Below, piece after piece: positions 35,717-45,374 of a stretch of DNA of 64,000 nucleotides (within the stretch, counting starts at the first letter, position 1; every line of letters begins with the position of its first letter). This stretch comes from Rubellimicrobium mesophilum DSM 19309 (GTDB lineage: Bacteria > Pseudomonadota > Alphaproteobacteria > Rhodobacterales > Rhodobacteraceae), in NCBI RefSeq assembly GCF_000600335.2, contig NZ_KK088553.1, forward strand, positions 40,236 to 104,235. The letters are read 5' to 3'. The notes beneath the pieces were generated by a model. The model saw only the letters and a list, made by a program, of their open reading frames with translations. It ran no database searches and had not been told where the DNA came from. Made by a program: the position numbers and the translations under genes.

Positions 35717-37202
35717 TCACAGGAAGGCCGTCTCCATGAAGCTACGCAATTTGCGGCTGTGGATGCGTTCGAGGGGCTCCTCGCGCAGCCGCTCCATGGC
35801 GCGGACCCCGATCATCAGGTGCCGCGCGACCTGCGTGCGGTAGAAATCCGAGGCCATGCCGGGCAGCTTCAGCTCCCCGTGGAGGGGCTTGTCGGAGACG
35901 CAGAGGAGCGTCCCGTAGGGCACGCGGAAGCGGAAGCCGTTGGCCGCGATGGTGGCCGATTCCATGTCGAGCGCGATGGCGCGGGACTGGCTCAGGCGGG
36001 CCACGGGGCCGGACTGGTCGCGGAGCTCCCAGTTGCGGTTGTCGATGGTGGCGACGGTGCCCGTCCGCATGATGCGCTTGAGCTCGTAGCCGTCGAGGCC
36101 CGTCACCTCCTCCACCGCGTCCTCGAGGGCGATCTGGATCTCGGCCAGCGCGGGGATCGGCACCCAGATGGGGAGGTCGTCGTCGAGGACGTGATCCTCG
36201 CGCAGGTAGGCGTGGGCGAGGACGAAGTCGCCGAGCCGCTGGGAGTTCCGCAGCCCCGCGCAGTGGCCGACCATGAGCCAGGCGTGCGGGCGCAGGACCG
36301 CGATGTGGTCGGTCGCCGTCTTGGCGTTGGAGGGGCCGACGCCGATGTTGACCAGCGTGATCCCCTGCCCGTCCGCGCGCTTGAGGTGGTAGGTCGGCAT
36401 CTGCGGGAGCTTGGGCTGCGCGGGCAGCGGCGCCTCGGCCTGCGTGATCTCGGCGTTCCCGGGGCCCACGAAGGCGGTGTAGCCGCTCTCGGGCCGGGCG
36501 AGCTGGCTGCGGGCGTAGGCCTCGAACTCCTCGACGTAGAACTGGTAGTTCGTGAAGAGCACATGGTTCTGGAAGTGCTCGGGGTCGGTCGCCGTGTAGT
36601 GGGCGAGGCGGGCGAGCGAGTAGTCCACGCGCTGCGCCGTGAAGGGCGCGAGCGGGATCGAGCCATCCGGGTAGTGGAAGCCGTCGCCGTTGACGATGTC
36701 GTCGTGCATCGTGGCGAGGTCGGGCACGTCGAAGACGTCGCGGAGCGGGAAGTCGAGAGCCCCCTCCTGCGGGACGGCGAGGCGGGCGTCGTTCGCCACG
36801 GCGAAGTGGACCGGGATGGGCGTGCGCGACGGCCCCACCACGACCCGGACCCCGTGGTTGCGGATCAGGAGGCCGATCTGCTGCTCCAGGTAGTTCCGGA
36901 ACAGGCGTGGGCGCGTCACGGTCGTGGAGTAGGTGCCCGGGCCGGGGACGTGGCCGAAGGAGAGCCGCGAGTCCGCGAGGGCGAAGCTCGTCGTGGAGAG
37001 GCGGATCTCCGGATAGACGGCGCGGACGGGGCGCTGGGGGCGGCCGTGGCGCAGCGCGGCGGCGAAGCGGTCGCAGAGGAAGGCCGTGGAGGCGTCGTGG
37101 ATGGCGGTGAGCCGCTCCACGGCGGCCACCGCGTCGTCGAAGGCCTCGGGCGCGGGGAGCTGGGGGTGTCGAAGGCGGCGGTGTCGAGCTGGGGGCGTTC
37201 AT
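35717..37202 (-). CDS. amn: AMP nucleosidase (two frameshifts near N terminus)
   Basis: The main frame encodes residues from about VAAVERLTAIHD to the end with AMN features (STTSFALADSRLSFGHV, NIGVGPSNAKTATDHIAVL, ALDMESATIAANGF, LCVSDKPLHGELKLPGM). The natural start is ATG 37202, overlapping the ade stop by 4 bases; between it and the main frame one base is missing in each of two G runs, 37191-37195 and 37162-37166. Adding one base at each restores MNAPQLDTAAFDTPQLPAPE. Corrected length 495 residues, normal for the family. It splits AMP to adenine and ribose 5-phosphate; adenine then feeds the adjacent adenine deaminase. Confidence 0.88.
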
Positions 37203-39001
37203 TGGCTCCCCTCGAAGAGGCTGACGACCTCGAAGCGGCGGACGTCCACGAGGCCCTTGTCGGAGAGGCGGAGCTCGGGGATCACAACCAGCGCGAGGAG
37301 CGAATGTTGCATGTAGGCGTTGTTGAGGCGGCAGCCGCAGGCGGCCATGGCCTCGACGAGGGCCTGTGCCTTTTGCGCCACTTCCCGCGCCGGGGCGTCG
37401 GACATGAGGCCGGCGATGGGGAGGGGGACGAGGGCCAGCTCCTTCCCGTCCTTCCAGATGGTTGCGCCGCCCCCGACCTCGGCGAGGCGGTTGGCGGCGG
37501 CGGCCATCATCGCGCGGTCGGTGCCGACGACGATCATGTGATGGGAGTCGTGGGCGACGGTGGAGGCCAGCGCCATGCCGGGGCCGTAGCCGAAGCCCGA
37601 GACGAAGGCGTTGGTGACGCCGCCCGTGGCGCGGTGCCGCTCCACGAGGGCGATGTGGGCGACCTCGCCCTCGGGCTCCACCAGCCCGTCGCGGATGGGG
37701 AGGTCGGCGGAGAGGGCCTTGGTGGGGGCCTGGTTCTCCACGACGCCGATGACCTTGACGCGGATGCGGTCGCGGGCGTCGGGAGCGGGGACGGCGAAGT
37801 CGGCGGCGGCGAGGCGCTTGCCGAGGTGGACGGTCTGGCGGGCCTCGGCGGGCCAGTCGTAATGGGGGCACTCGACGAGAAGCTGGCCGTTCTCCGCGAC
37901 GAGTTGGCCCCGCGCGAAGACCTTCTCGATGGGGAGCTCGGTCAGGCTGGAGGTCAGGATCAGGTCGGCGCGGCGGCCGGGGGCGATGCTGCCCAGCTCG
38001 CGTTCGAGGCCGAAGTGGGTGGCGGTGTTGATCGTGGCCATCTGGAGCGCGACGAGGGGATCGCAGCCGCAGGCGATGGCGTGGCGGACGACGCGGTCCA
38101 TGTGGCCGTCGTTGACCAGCGTCCCCGAATGGCAGTCGTCGGTGCAGAGGATGAAGTTGCGCGGGTCGAGGCCCTTCTCGGTGATCGCGGTGATCTGGCT
38201 CTCCACGTCATACCACGCGCTGCCGAGGCGGAGCATGGAGCGCATCCCCTGGCGGGCGCGGGCGATGGCGTCGGATTCCTGCGTCCCCTCGTGGTCGTCG
38301 GCGGCGCCCCCGGCGGCGTAGGCGTGGAAGGGGATGCCGCGATCCGGCGAGGCGTAGTGGCCGCCGACCGTCTTGCCCGCGCGCATGGTGGCGGCCATCT
38401 CGGCCAGCATCTGCGGGTCGCCGGCGATGACGCCGGGGTAGTTCATCATCTCGCCCAAGCCGATGATGCCGGGCCAGGACATGGCCTCGGTCACGTCCTC
38501 GGCGGTGATCTCGAAGCCCGTCGTCTCCAGGCCCGGGGCGGAGGGCGCGCAGGAGGGCATCTGGGTGAGGATGTTGACGGGCTGCATGAGGGCCTCGTCG
38601 TGCATCATGCGGACGCCCTTGAGCCCGAGGACGTTGGCGATCTCGTGCGGGTCGGTGAACATCGTCGTCGTGCCGTGGGGGATCACGGCGGCGGCGAACT
38701 CGGCGGGCGTGAGCATCCCGGATTCGATGTGCATGTGGCCGTCGCAGAGGCCGGGGATCAGGTAGCGGCCCTTGGCGTCCACGACCTCGGTGCCCTCGCC
38801 GATGCAGTGGCTCGCGTCGGGGCCCACGTAGGCGAAGCGGCCGTCGGCGATGGCGACCTGCCAGCCGGGGAGAACCTCGCGGCTCTGGACGTTGACGAGG
38901 GTGCCACCCCGGATGACGAGGTCGGCGGGGGCGCGGCCCGCGGCCACGGCGACGAGGCGGGGGGCGCAGTCGGCCCAGGATGTCAGGATGGGGGTCTGCA
39001 T
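37199..39001 (-). CDS. ade: Adenine deaminase
   Basis: A 600-residue amidohydrolase. Metal-binding motif DGHMHIESGM; HGTTTMFTDPHE; FILCTDDCHSGTLVNDGHMD; and the C-terminal SHHMIVVGTDRAMM are typical of AdeC. It deaminates adenine to hypoxanthine using a dinuclear metal centre. ATG 39001 was chosen since MQTPILTSWADC gives normal length; the frame is open 25 residues further but that part is low-complexity. Operon partner amn overlaps by 4 bases, giving a short AMP to adenine to hypoxanthine salvage route. Confidence 0.92.
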   Translation of the reverse strand: MQTPILTSWADCAPRLVAVAAGRAPADLVIRGGTLVNVQSREVLPGWQVAIADGRFAYVGPDASHCIGEGTEVVDAKGRYLIPGLCDGHMHIESGMLTPAEFAAAVIPHGTTTMFTDPHEIANVLGLKGVRMMHDEALMQPVNILTQMPSCAPSAPGLETTGFEITAEDVTEAMSWPGIIGLGEMMNYPGVIAGDPQMLAEMAATMRAGKTVGGHYASPDRGIPFHAYAAGGAADDHEGTQESDAIARARQGMRSMLRLGSAWYDVESQITAITEKGLDPRNFILCTDDCHSGTLVNDGHMDRVVRHAIACGCDPLVALQMATINTATHFGLERELGSIAPGRRADLILTSSLTELPIEKVFARGQLVAENGQLLVECPHYDWPAEARQTVHLGKRLAAADFAVPAPDARDRIRVKVIGVVENQAPTKALSADLPIRDGLVEPEGEVAHIALVERHRATGGVTNAFVSGFGYGPGMALASTVAHDSHHMIVVGTDRAMMAAAANRLAEVGGGATIWKDGKELALVPLPIAGLMSDAPAREVAQKAQALVEAMAACGCRLNNAYMQHSLLALVVIPELRLSDKGLVDVRRFEVVSLFEGSQ

Positions 39002-39124
39002 GGCCCATTTGGCCCCGGCGCGCGCGGAGGCGCAAGGGCCGGTGGCCCTGCCGTCGCTGCGTCCTGTCCTGTCCATGTGCCTGTCCCCTGAATGGTGTTC
39101 CTGCGAATCAGAGTGCCAGAGAGA

Positions 39125-39180
39125 GGTTAACGATTTGTGTGACCAACGAACGGTGGGTGGAGGGGCGACGCAACGCCCCT
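39125..39180 (+). repeat. Box B dispersed repeat, copy 2, with a short hairpin
   Basis: GGTTAACGAT at its start, then CGGTGGGTGGAGGGGCGACG and CAAC, matching block by block the - strand at 15609-15657. It ends in AGGGGCGACGCAACGCCCCT (39161-39180), a hairpin with 6-bp GGGGCG/CGCCCC arms. It sits in the divergent gap between ade and the DUF1810 gene. Confidence 0.45.
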
Positions 39181-39209
39181 AGCTCCGGGCGTAGGATGGA
39201 GGGTTGGGC

Positions 39210-39623
39210 ATGGCCGATCTGGAGAGGTTCGTCGCCGCGCAGGAGGGGAGCTATGCGACCGCGCTGGAGGAGCTCGGGCGCGGACGGAAGGAGAGCCACT
39301 GGATGTGGTGGATCTTTCCGCAACTGGCCTCGCTGGGGCGGTCGGGGACGGCCAAGGCCTACGGGATCGCGGACCTTGCCGAGGCGGAGGCGTATCTGGC
39401 GCATCCGGTGCTGGGGCCGCGACTCGTGGAGGCGGCGCGGGCGATGCTGATGCACCGGGGGCAGTCGCCCATAGCGGTCCTGGGCGGGATCGACGCCCTG
39501 AAGCTGCGGAGCAGCGCGACGCTGTTCGCGGCGGTGCCGGGGGCGGATGCCGTGTTCCGCGAGGTGCTGGAGACGTTCTATGGGGGCGAGGCGGACCCGC
39601 TGACGGAGGCGGAGTTGTCGTAG
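39210..39623 (+). CDS. DUF1810 family protein
   Basis: A 137-residue protein with the DUF1810 hallmarks: DLERFVAAQEGSYATALEEL, GRKESHWMWWIFPQL, SAKAYGI-like GTAKAYGIADLAEAEAYLAH, and ADAVFREVLETFYGGEAD. The fold is all-helical and related to calpastatin-domain-like proteins; no reaction is established to my knowledge. GGAGGG precedes ATG 39210. Single gene, followed at once by a REPIN pair that overlaps its last bases. Confidence 0.85.
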   Translation: MADLERFVAAQEGSYATALEELGRGRKESHWMWWIFPQLASLGRSGTAKAYGIADLAEAEAYLAHPVLGPRLVEAARAMLMHRGQSPIAVLGGIDALKLRSSATLFAAVPGADAVFREVLETFYGGEADPLTEAELS

Positions 39624-39691
39624 GGCGGGGTTCACCCCGCCACGTCGCTGCCTGTTCCAACCGGGGCATGGCGGGCTGAAGCCCGCCCTAC
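39620..39691. repeat. REPIN-like inverted pair
   Basis: Units at 39620-39641 (GTAGGGCGGGGTTCACCCCG then CC) and 39670-39691 (reverse orientation, GGCGGGCTGAAGCCCGCCCT then AC) face each other across 28 bases. The first has a changed inner palindrome (GGTTCACC in place of GCTTCAGC) with both arms changed together, so pairing is kept. Confidence 0.85.
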
Positions 39692-39731
39692 GGGGTTGCG
39701 GCTGTCGTTCGCCCAAACCATCCTGCGTGCC

Positions 39732-40583
39732 ATGCCCACTCTCCTCTCCTTCGGCCATGGCTACTCCGCCCGCGCGCTCAGCCGCCTGCTCGTCCCGCGC
39801 GGCTGGCGGGTGATCGGGACCGTCCGCAGCGAGGATCGCCTGCGCGAGATCGCGGCCGAGGGCGTCGAAGGCGTGATCTGGCCGGGGGCGGACCTCGTGC
39901 CGCTGCTCGACGAGGCGACGCACCTGCTGACCTCGGTCGCGCCGGACGACGCAGGCGACCCGGTGCTGCGGGCGCTGGGGCCGGAGATCGCGGTGCGGGC
40001 CGGGCGGTTCGAGTGGGTGGGATATCTCTCCACCACGGGCGTCTATGGCGACCGGCAGGGCGACTGGGTGGACGAGGGAAGCGCACTGACTCCCGCCACC
40101 AAGCGCGGGCGGCTGCGAGTGGAGGCGGAGGCGGCGTGGCGGGCGATCCCGGGGCTGCCGCTGCATGTCTTCCGGCTCGCAGGCATCTACGGGCCGGGGC
40201 GCGGGCCCTTCGAGAAGGTGCGGCAGGGGACGGCGCGGCGGATCGTGAAGCCGGGGCAGATGTTCTCGCGCATCCACGTCGAGGACGTCGCGCGGGTGCT
40301 GCTCGCCTCCATCGAGAGGCCGAACCCGGGCGCGATCTACAACGTCTGCGACGACGATCCCGCCCCGCCCGAGGACGTGATCGGCCTTGCGGCGGAGCTT
40401 CTGGGCCTGCCCGTGCCGCCCGCGGAGGATTTCGCGAGCGCCGAGATGACCCCCATGGCGCGGAGCTTCTACGCCGAGAGCAAGCGCGTGCGGAACGACC
40501 GCATCAAGGAGGAGCTGGGCGTGCGGCTCCTCTACCCGGACTACCGGACGGGCCTGCGGGCGCTGCTCGACGCGGGCGAGTGA
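39732..40583 (+). CDS. NAD(P)-dependent epimerase/dehydratase-like protein (YeeZ type)
   Basis: A 283-residue extended SDR. N terminus TLLSFGHGYSARALSRLL is an atypical dinucleotide-binding loop (GHGYSA in place of GxxGxxG), as in YeeZ-like proteins; YLSTTGVYGDRQGDWVDE, RLAGIYGPGRGPFEKVR and YNVCDDDPAPPEDVIGLAAEL are typical of the group. It lacks the complete YxxxK of true epimerases in my reading, so enzymatic activity is uncertain. Start at ATG 39732. Single gene. Confidence 0.75.
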   Translation: MPTLLSFGHGYSARALSRLLVPRGWRVIGTVRSEDRLREIAAEGVEGVIWPGADLVPLLDEATHLLTSVAPDDAGDPVLRALGPEIAVRAGRFEWVGYLSTTGVYGDRQGDWVDEGSALTPATKRGRLRVEAEAAWRAIPGLPLHVFRLAGIYGPGRGPFEKVRQGTARRIVKPGQMFSRIHVEDVARVLLASIERPNPGAIYNVCDDDPAPPEDVIGLAAELLGLPVPPAEDFASAEMTPMARSFYAESKRVRNDRIKEELGVRLLYPDYRTGLRALLDAGE

Positions 40584-40779
40584 GGGCGTTCGGCACGTCG
40601 TGATCTTTTTCGCGGCTGCGGGGTTGAACCGAAGGCGGGGCTGGCCATATCGGCCTTTGCGGACCGGGCCCCTCTGACGACCTCGCGTCGTGATGTCGGA
40701 CCGCATCGAGCGCGCTCGATGTCGTGGCCCCCTTCGCCTGACCTCCAGCGCGGCAGATGCAATGCGTGAGGTCGCGACA

Positions 40780-41766
40780 ATGGAATTCCTGACTCTTCTC
40801 TGGCTGGGGACGCCGCTCTGGATGTGGCTCCTCTTCGTGGGGCTCGTGGCGGCCCTGCTGGTCTTCGACCTGGGCGTCCTGCACAAGGACGACCACGAGA
40901 TCGGCGTGGCCGAGAGCCTGAAGCTCTCGGGCCTCTACATCGCGATGGGGCTGGGCTTCGCCGCCTTCGTGGCCTGGCAGCTCGGCGCCGAGCCGGCGGG
41001 CCAGTACCTGACCGCCTTCGTGGTCGAGAAGACGCTGGCGATGGACAACGTCTTCATCATCGCGATGATCTTCTCGTTCTTCGCGATCCCCCGGGCCTAC
41101 CAGCACCGCGTGCTGTTCTGGGGCATCCTGGGGGTGATCGTCCTTCGGGGCATCATGATCGGGCTCGGCGCGACGCTGGTCGCGCAGTATCACTGGGTGC
41201 TCTACATCTTCGCGGTGTTCCTGATCTTCACCGGCGTGAAGATGCTGTTCGCGGGCGACCACGAGATGGACATCGCCTCGAACCCGGTGCTGCGGTTCCT
41301 GAAGAAGCGCATGAACGTCACGGACGAGCTGCACGGGTCGGACTTCTTCGTGAGGAAGCCCGACGCGGCCGGCAAGGTGGTGCGCTACGCCACGCCGCTG
41401 TTCCTGGCGCTCGTCCTGATCGAGATCGCGGACGTGATCTTCGCGGTCGACTCGGTGCCCGCCGTGTTCGCCATCACCTCGGACCCGTTCATCGTCTACA
41501 CGTCGAACATCTTCGCGATCCTGGGCCTCAGGGCGCTCTACTTCGCCCTCGCCGCGATCATCCACCGCTTCCACTACCTGAAGTATGCGCTGGCGGTGCT
41601 GCTGGTGTTCATCGGCTCCAAGATCTTCGTGGCCGACCTGATGGGCTGGGAGAAGTTCCCCGCCGCCTGGTCGCTGGGGGTCACCTTCGCGATCCTGGGC
41701 GCGGGGCTGGCGGTGTCGCTGTGGAAGACGCGCGGGGACGAGCGGCCGAACGCGACCGTGGAGTGA
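40780..41766 (+). CDS. TerC family integral membrane protein
   Basis: A 328-residue membrane protein with about nine hydrophobic segments. The two TerC acidic membrane motifs are present: EKTLAMDNVFIIAMIFSFF and IEIADVIFAVDSVPAVFAIT. TerC/Alx proteins are linked to manganese efflux or metal loading of exported proteins and to tellurite resistance. ATG 40780 has GAGG 8 bases upstream; an ATG at 40762 would add six residues. A 9-bp hairpin follows the gene. The 196-base leader shows no recognisable yybP-ykoY manganese riboswitch. Confidence 0.85.
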   Translation: MEFLTLLWLGTPLWMWLLFVGLVAALLVFDLGVLHKDDHEIGVAESLKLSGLYIAMGLGFAAFVAWQLGAEPAGQYLTAFVVEKTLAMDNVFIIAMIFSFFAIPRAYQHRVLFWGILGVIVLRGIMIGLGATLVAQYHWVLYIFAVFLIFTGVKMLFAGDHEMDIASNPVLRFLKKRMNVTDELHGSDFFVRKPDAAGKVVRYATPLFLALVLIEIADVIFAVDSVPAVFAITSDPFIVYTSNIFAILGLRALYFALAAIIHRFHYLKYALAVLLVFIGSKIFVADLMGWEKFPAAWSLGVTFAILGAGLAVSLWKTRGDERPNATVE

Positions 41767-41872
41767 CGGATCGGGCGGCATTGGCGGCGGATGGCCCGCC
41801 GGTGCCGCGTCCAGGCCCAAGTTCCGGCGCATTCCGCTCCGACACCTGAGGCACGGCATCGGAGGATGCCGG

Positions 41873-41895
41873 GGCCCGGCCCTGTTGGCCGGGCC
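41873..41895 (+). terminator. Hairpin terminator after terC
   Basis: GGCCCGGCC (41873-41881) pairs perfectly with GGCCGGGCC (41887-41895) around a 5-base loop, about 105 bases past the terC stop and before the next gene. No U tract follows (GTTCC), so it is an imperfect intrinsic terminator. Confidence 0.5.
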
Positions 41896-41925
41896 GTTCC
41901 ACGTCAGGAAGAGCGAGTCAGGAAC

Positions 41926-42393
41926 GTGAAGAAGGTCTGGTCCATCATCTCGGGCATCGTCGTCGCGGTCGCGGGGGGCCTCAAGGTCGTCTCGGCCTTC
42001 ACCGGCAACGAGGTGGCCTGCGACTCGGACACCGCCCGGCAGTTGGTCCAGCAGATCGGGCAGGACAACATCCGCAACGACGCGGCGAGCGCCGAGGCCT
42101 TCAGCGCCGACCGCTCCACCTTCGTGCTGAGCGACATCAAGCAGGACGCCGAGACCGAGGGCGGCGTCCGCTGCTCGGCCACGCTGACGGCGCAGCTCGA
42201 CTGGAGCGACGCGCTGGCCGGGATGAAGACGCAGGACGCGGCGGGCTTCGAGGCCGCGCTGGCGGAGAAGGGCCTGGCCGAGACGATGGTCGAGCCGAAC
42301 CTCACGTCGGTCTCCTACACGGTCGAGGAGGCCGAGGGGAACATGGTGCAGGTCGAGGTCAGCGCGCAGGCCCCGCAGGCGAAGAACAACTGA
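41926..42393 (+). CDS. Membrane-anchored hypothetical protein
   Basis: A 155-residue protein starting with GTG 41926. Residues about 4-24 form an uncleaved hydrophobic anchor or signal (VWSIISGIVVAVAGGLKVVSAF); the rest is an acidic extracytoplasmic domain with two cysteines that could pair (CDSDTARQLVQQIG and VRCSATLTAQLDW). No family recognised. Codon use is typical for the genome and a weak AGGA precedes the start. Possibly secreted to the periplasm. Confidence 0.6.
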   Translation: MKKVWSIISGIVVAVAGGLKVVSAFTGNEVACDSDTARQLVQQIGQDNIRNDAASAEAFSADRSTFVLSDIKQDAETEGGVRCSATLTAQLDWSDALAGMKTQDAAGFEAALAEKGLAETMVEPNLTSVSYTVEEAEGNMVQVEVSAQAPQAKNN

Positions 42394-42853
42394 GTCGGGC
42401 ACCGGGACGCGATCCTCGCAAAGGCCGATCGCCACGAAGGCGAGGCCGGCACGTATTCCGGTGCCGTCGCGGGTGATCCGGCGGGCGGCATCCCGCTCGT
42501 CAGTGGGCCAGCGTGCCGCCGGATGACGCCCGTCAGGACCGGCCGACGCCATTGACGTCGGGGTTGGTGACGAAGGCGCCGTTGGCGGGTTCCCGTACCC
42601 CGCAGGCCCGCAAGCCGGTGGATCGCGGGGCCGCCGAGGCTCGTGCCGGGAGCATGGGCCCCTTGGGCTCGCCAGGCGTCCCGTCGGGACCCTCGGCACG
42701 GAACTGCTCGCTTTGAGCCAAGGTCCGTCGGTGGTATTCTCGCGCCGCCAAAGCACGGCCATGGGCCATGTACCAGTGATCGTCCTGTCAGCGTCCCCAC
42801 CCGGTCCAGCGACCGCAGGCCGCAACGAGTGCCAACAGGAAAGGACCCTCGTC
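42394..42853. other. Intergenic region without a supported gene
   Basis: 460 bases between two hypothetical genes. Its third-position GC pattern is weaker than in neighbouring genes. A 78-codon frame on the - strand (42533-42769) is open and ends TNPDVNGVGRS, but has no ribosome site and no family resemblance. No repeats of the REP family and no convincing RNA structure were seen. Confidence 0.4.
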
Positions 42854-43147
42854 ATGCCCAGCTCCTTCGCCGGGACTCTCATGAAGCAGTTCGACTGGTC
42901 CTACGACGGCATGGCCTGGCTGAGAGAGCGGGAGCAGGGCGGCGTCGACTCGGAGGTGGTCAAGGGATTCGACCTCCGCTGCACGAACATCGTGAGACAG
43001 GAGTCCCGCCAATCCGACGTCATCTTCTACTTCACCCTGGATGGCATGCCGGCCGGGGTGGAGGTGGTGTCGAGCGACTCGTGGGGCCACCTGGCAGGGG
43101 ACGACCTGCGGAACCTGACCCCCTGGCGGGGCCAGCGCCCGAACTAG
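42854..43147 (+). CDS. Small hypothetical protein
   Basis: A 97-residue protein, MPSSFAGTLMKQFDWSYDGM onward. AGGAAAGGA lies 8-16 bases before ATG 42854 and codon use is GC-rich as expected for a real gene. It is soluble, with a beta-rich middle (SDVIFYFTLDGMPAGVEVVS) and no motif I recognise. No operon partner: a 285-base gap without a gene follows before the convergent dxs end. Confidence 0.55.
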   Translation: MPSSFAGTLMKQFDWSYDGMAWLREREQGGVDSEVVKGFDLRCTNIVRQESRQSDVIFYFTLDGMPAGVEVVSSDSWGHLAGDDLRNLTPWRGQRPN

Positions 43148-43432
43148 GGCCCCGGCGGGGCTCCGGTCCCGAGCCGCGCGGCGGCCCCATGCGCGGACAC
43201 GCGCCACGAAGGCCATGGCCGGCGTGGAACGCGGTGGCGAGGTCCCGCAGGCAGGTCGCGCGCTGGACCGGCTGCGCCACCGGCCGCGTCGCGCTCTGGC
43301 GCGAGTCGTCCGGCGGGCGCGGCCCACGGATGGCGCGGGTCCGGTCTGGAGTGCAGGCCCGGAGCGACATGATGCGCCTCCCTGCCGAGCCCGATCCGGC
43401 ATGGGACGACCGCGGCGACGCGGGCTCCCGGC

Positions 43433-45367
43433 CTAGGCCCTCTTCCCCATCACCTTCGCCCCCAGCACCTCCAGCACCTTCCGCTCGATGTGCTCGGCAT
43501 TGAGGCCCGCCGTGGCGTACATGTCGCGCGGGGAGGCCTGGTCGATGAAGGTGTCGGGGAGGGTCAGGCTGCGGAACTTGAGGCCCCGGTCGAAGGCGCC
43601 CTCCTCGGCGAGGAGCTGGGCCACGTGGCTGCCGAAGCCGCCGACGGCGCCCTCCTCGATCGTGAGGAGGAGCTCGTGGTCGCGGGCGAGACGCAGGATC
43701 AGGTCGCGGTCGAGCGGCTTGGCGAAGCGGGCGTCGGCGACGGTGGCACGGATGCCGCGCGCCTCCAGGGCCTCGGCGGCCTGGAGCGCCTCCTGCAGGC
43801 GGGTGCCGAGGGAGAGGAGCGCGACGCCGGAGCCTTCGCGGACCACGCGGCCCTTGCCGATCTCGAGCGGCGGGGCATCCCAGTCGATCTCCACGCCGAC
43901 CCCCTCGCCGCGCGGGAAGCGGAAGGCGATGGGACCCTCGTCATGGGCCGCGGCGGTGACGACCATGCGGGCGAGATCGGATTCGTCGGCCGCCGCCATG
44001 ACGACGAAGCCGGGGAGGTTCGCCAGGAAGGCCACGTCGAAGCTGCCCGCGTGGGTCGCGCCGTCGGCGCCCACGAGGCCCGCGCGGTCGATGGCGAAGC
44101 GCACGGGGAGGCGCTGGATCGCCACGTCGTGCACCACCTGGTCATAGCCGCGCTGCAGGAAGGTCGAGTAGATCGCGCAGAAGGGCCTCAGGCCCCCGGC
44201 GGCCATGCCGGCAGAGAAGGTGACGGCGTGCTGCTCGGCGATGCCGACGTCGAAGCAGCGGTCGGCGAAGCGGTCGGCGAACTTGGAGAGGCCGGTGCCG
44301 TCCGGCATGGCGGCGGTGACGGCGACGATGCTGCGGTCCCGCTCGGCCTGCCGGATCAGGGCGTCGGCGAAGACGGCGGTGTAGGACGGCGCGTTCGAGG
44401 GGGTCTTGGCCTGCGCGCCGGTGACCACGTCGAACTTGTTGGTGGCGTGGCCCTTGTCGCGGGCGGATTCAGCGGGGGCGTAGCCCTTGCCCTTCTTCGT
44501 CAGCACATGGATCAGCACCGGCCCGTCGGCGCGGGCCTGCGCGGTGCGGAGGACGGCGAGGAGCTGGTCCATGTCATGCCCGTCGATGGGGCCCACGTAG
44601 GAGAAGCCCAGTTCGTCGAAGAGCGTGCCGTGGCCCACGGCGAGGTGCTTCAACGCATCCTTGGCGCGCTTGGCCCCCTCGCGCAGCGGCGGGGGGAGGA
44701 GATGCGCGGCGGCCTTGGCGGCGGCGCGGAGGTCCTGGAAAGGCTCCCCGGCGTAGAGGCGCGAGAGGTAGGCGGACATGGCGCCCACGGGGGGCGCGAT
44801 GGACATCTCGTTGTCGTTGAGGATGACGAACATCCGCGTGCCGAGGTGGCCCGCGTTGTTCAGCGCCTCGTAGGCCATGCCGGCGCTGATCGAGCCGTCG
44901 CCGATCACCGCGATGCAGTCGCCGATGCCCTGGCCGTCCGGGGGCTCCCCACCGAGGTCGCGGGCGACGGCGAGGCCGAGGGCGGCGGAAATCGAGGTCG
45001 AGGAATGCGCGGCGCCGAAGGGGTCGTAGGGGGACTCGCTGCGCTTGGTGAAGCCGGAGAGGCCGTCCTTCTGGCGGAGCGTGCGGATGCGGTCGCGGCG
45101 GCCCGTCAGGATCTTGTGGGGATAGGCCTGGTGGCCCACGTCCCAGATCAGGCGGTCGCGCGGCGTGTCGAAGACGGCGTGGAGCGCGACGGTCAGCTCC
45201 ACCACGCCCAAGCCCGCGCCGAGATGCCCGCCGGTGACGGAGACCGCCGAGATCGTCTCGGCCCGAAGCTCGTCGGCGACCTGGCGAAGCTGCGCGTCGG
45301 TGAGGCGCTTGAGGTCGCGGGGGTCGCGGACGCGGTCGAGGAGCGGGGTGCGGGGGCGGTCGGTCAT
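43433..45367 (-). CDS. dxs: 1-deoxy-D-xylulose-5-phosphate synthase
   Basis: A 644-residue TPP enzyme. N-terminal half: [33 protein letters not shown], the TPP/Mg motif [19 protein letters not shown]-terminal half: [18 protein letters not shown] with the catalytic Glu, [17 protein letters not shown]. It condenses pyruvate and glyceraldehyde 3-phosphate, first step of the MEP isoprenoid pathway. It follows the prenyl-transferase gene by 7 bases in a dxs-ispA-xseB order found in many proteobacteria. Start ATG 45367. Confidence 0.95.
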   Translation of the reverse strand: MTDRPRTPLLDRVRDPRDLKRLTDAQLRQVADELRAETISAVSVTGGHLGAGLGVVELTVALHAVFDTPRDRLIWDVGHQAYPHKILTGRRDRIRTLRQKDGLSGFTKRSESPYDPFGAAHSSTSISAALGLAVARDLGGEPPDGQGIGDCIAVIGDGSISAGMAYEALNNAGHLGTRMFVILNDNEMSIAPPVGAMSAYLSRLYAGEPFQDLRAAAKAAAHLLPPPLREGAKRAKDALKHLAVGHGTLFDELGFSYVGPIDGHDMDQLLAVLRTAQARADGPVLIHVLTKKGKGYAPAESARDKGHATNKFDVVTGAQAKTPSNAPSYTAVFADALIRQAERDRSIVAVTAAMPDGTGLSKFADRFADRCFDVGIAEQHAVTFSAGMAAGGLRPFCAIYSTFLQRGYDQVVHDVAIQRLPVRFAIDRAGLVGADGATHAGSFDVAFLANLPGFVVMAAADESDLARMVVTAAAHDEGPIAFRFPRGEGVGVEIDWDAPPLEIGKGRVVREGSGVALLSLGTRLQEALQAAEALEARGIRATVADARFAKPLDRDLILRLARDHELLLTIEEGAVGGFGSHVAQLLAEEGAFDRGLKFRSLTLPDTFIDQASPRDMYATAGLNAEHIERKVLEVLGAKVMGKRA

Positions 45368-45374
45368 GGGGGAC

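Noticed and set aside
35651..39091. Open frame of over 1100 codons on the + strand across amn and ade
   Set aside because: Same GC artefact; repetitive Gly/Val/Glu/Arg content and complete overlap with two recognisable purine-salvage genes.
40584..40779. Possible yybP-ykoY manganese riboswitch before terC
   Set aside because: TerC genes often have one, but the conserved core sequence and stem order could not be found in this leader.
42533..42769. 78-codon frame on the - strand
   Set aside because: No ribosome site, no family resemblance and mixed third positions; kept only as a remark in the intergenic entry.
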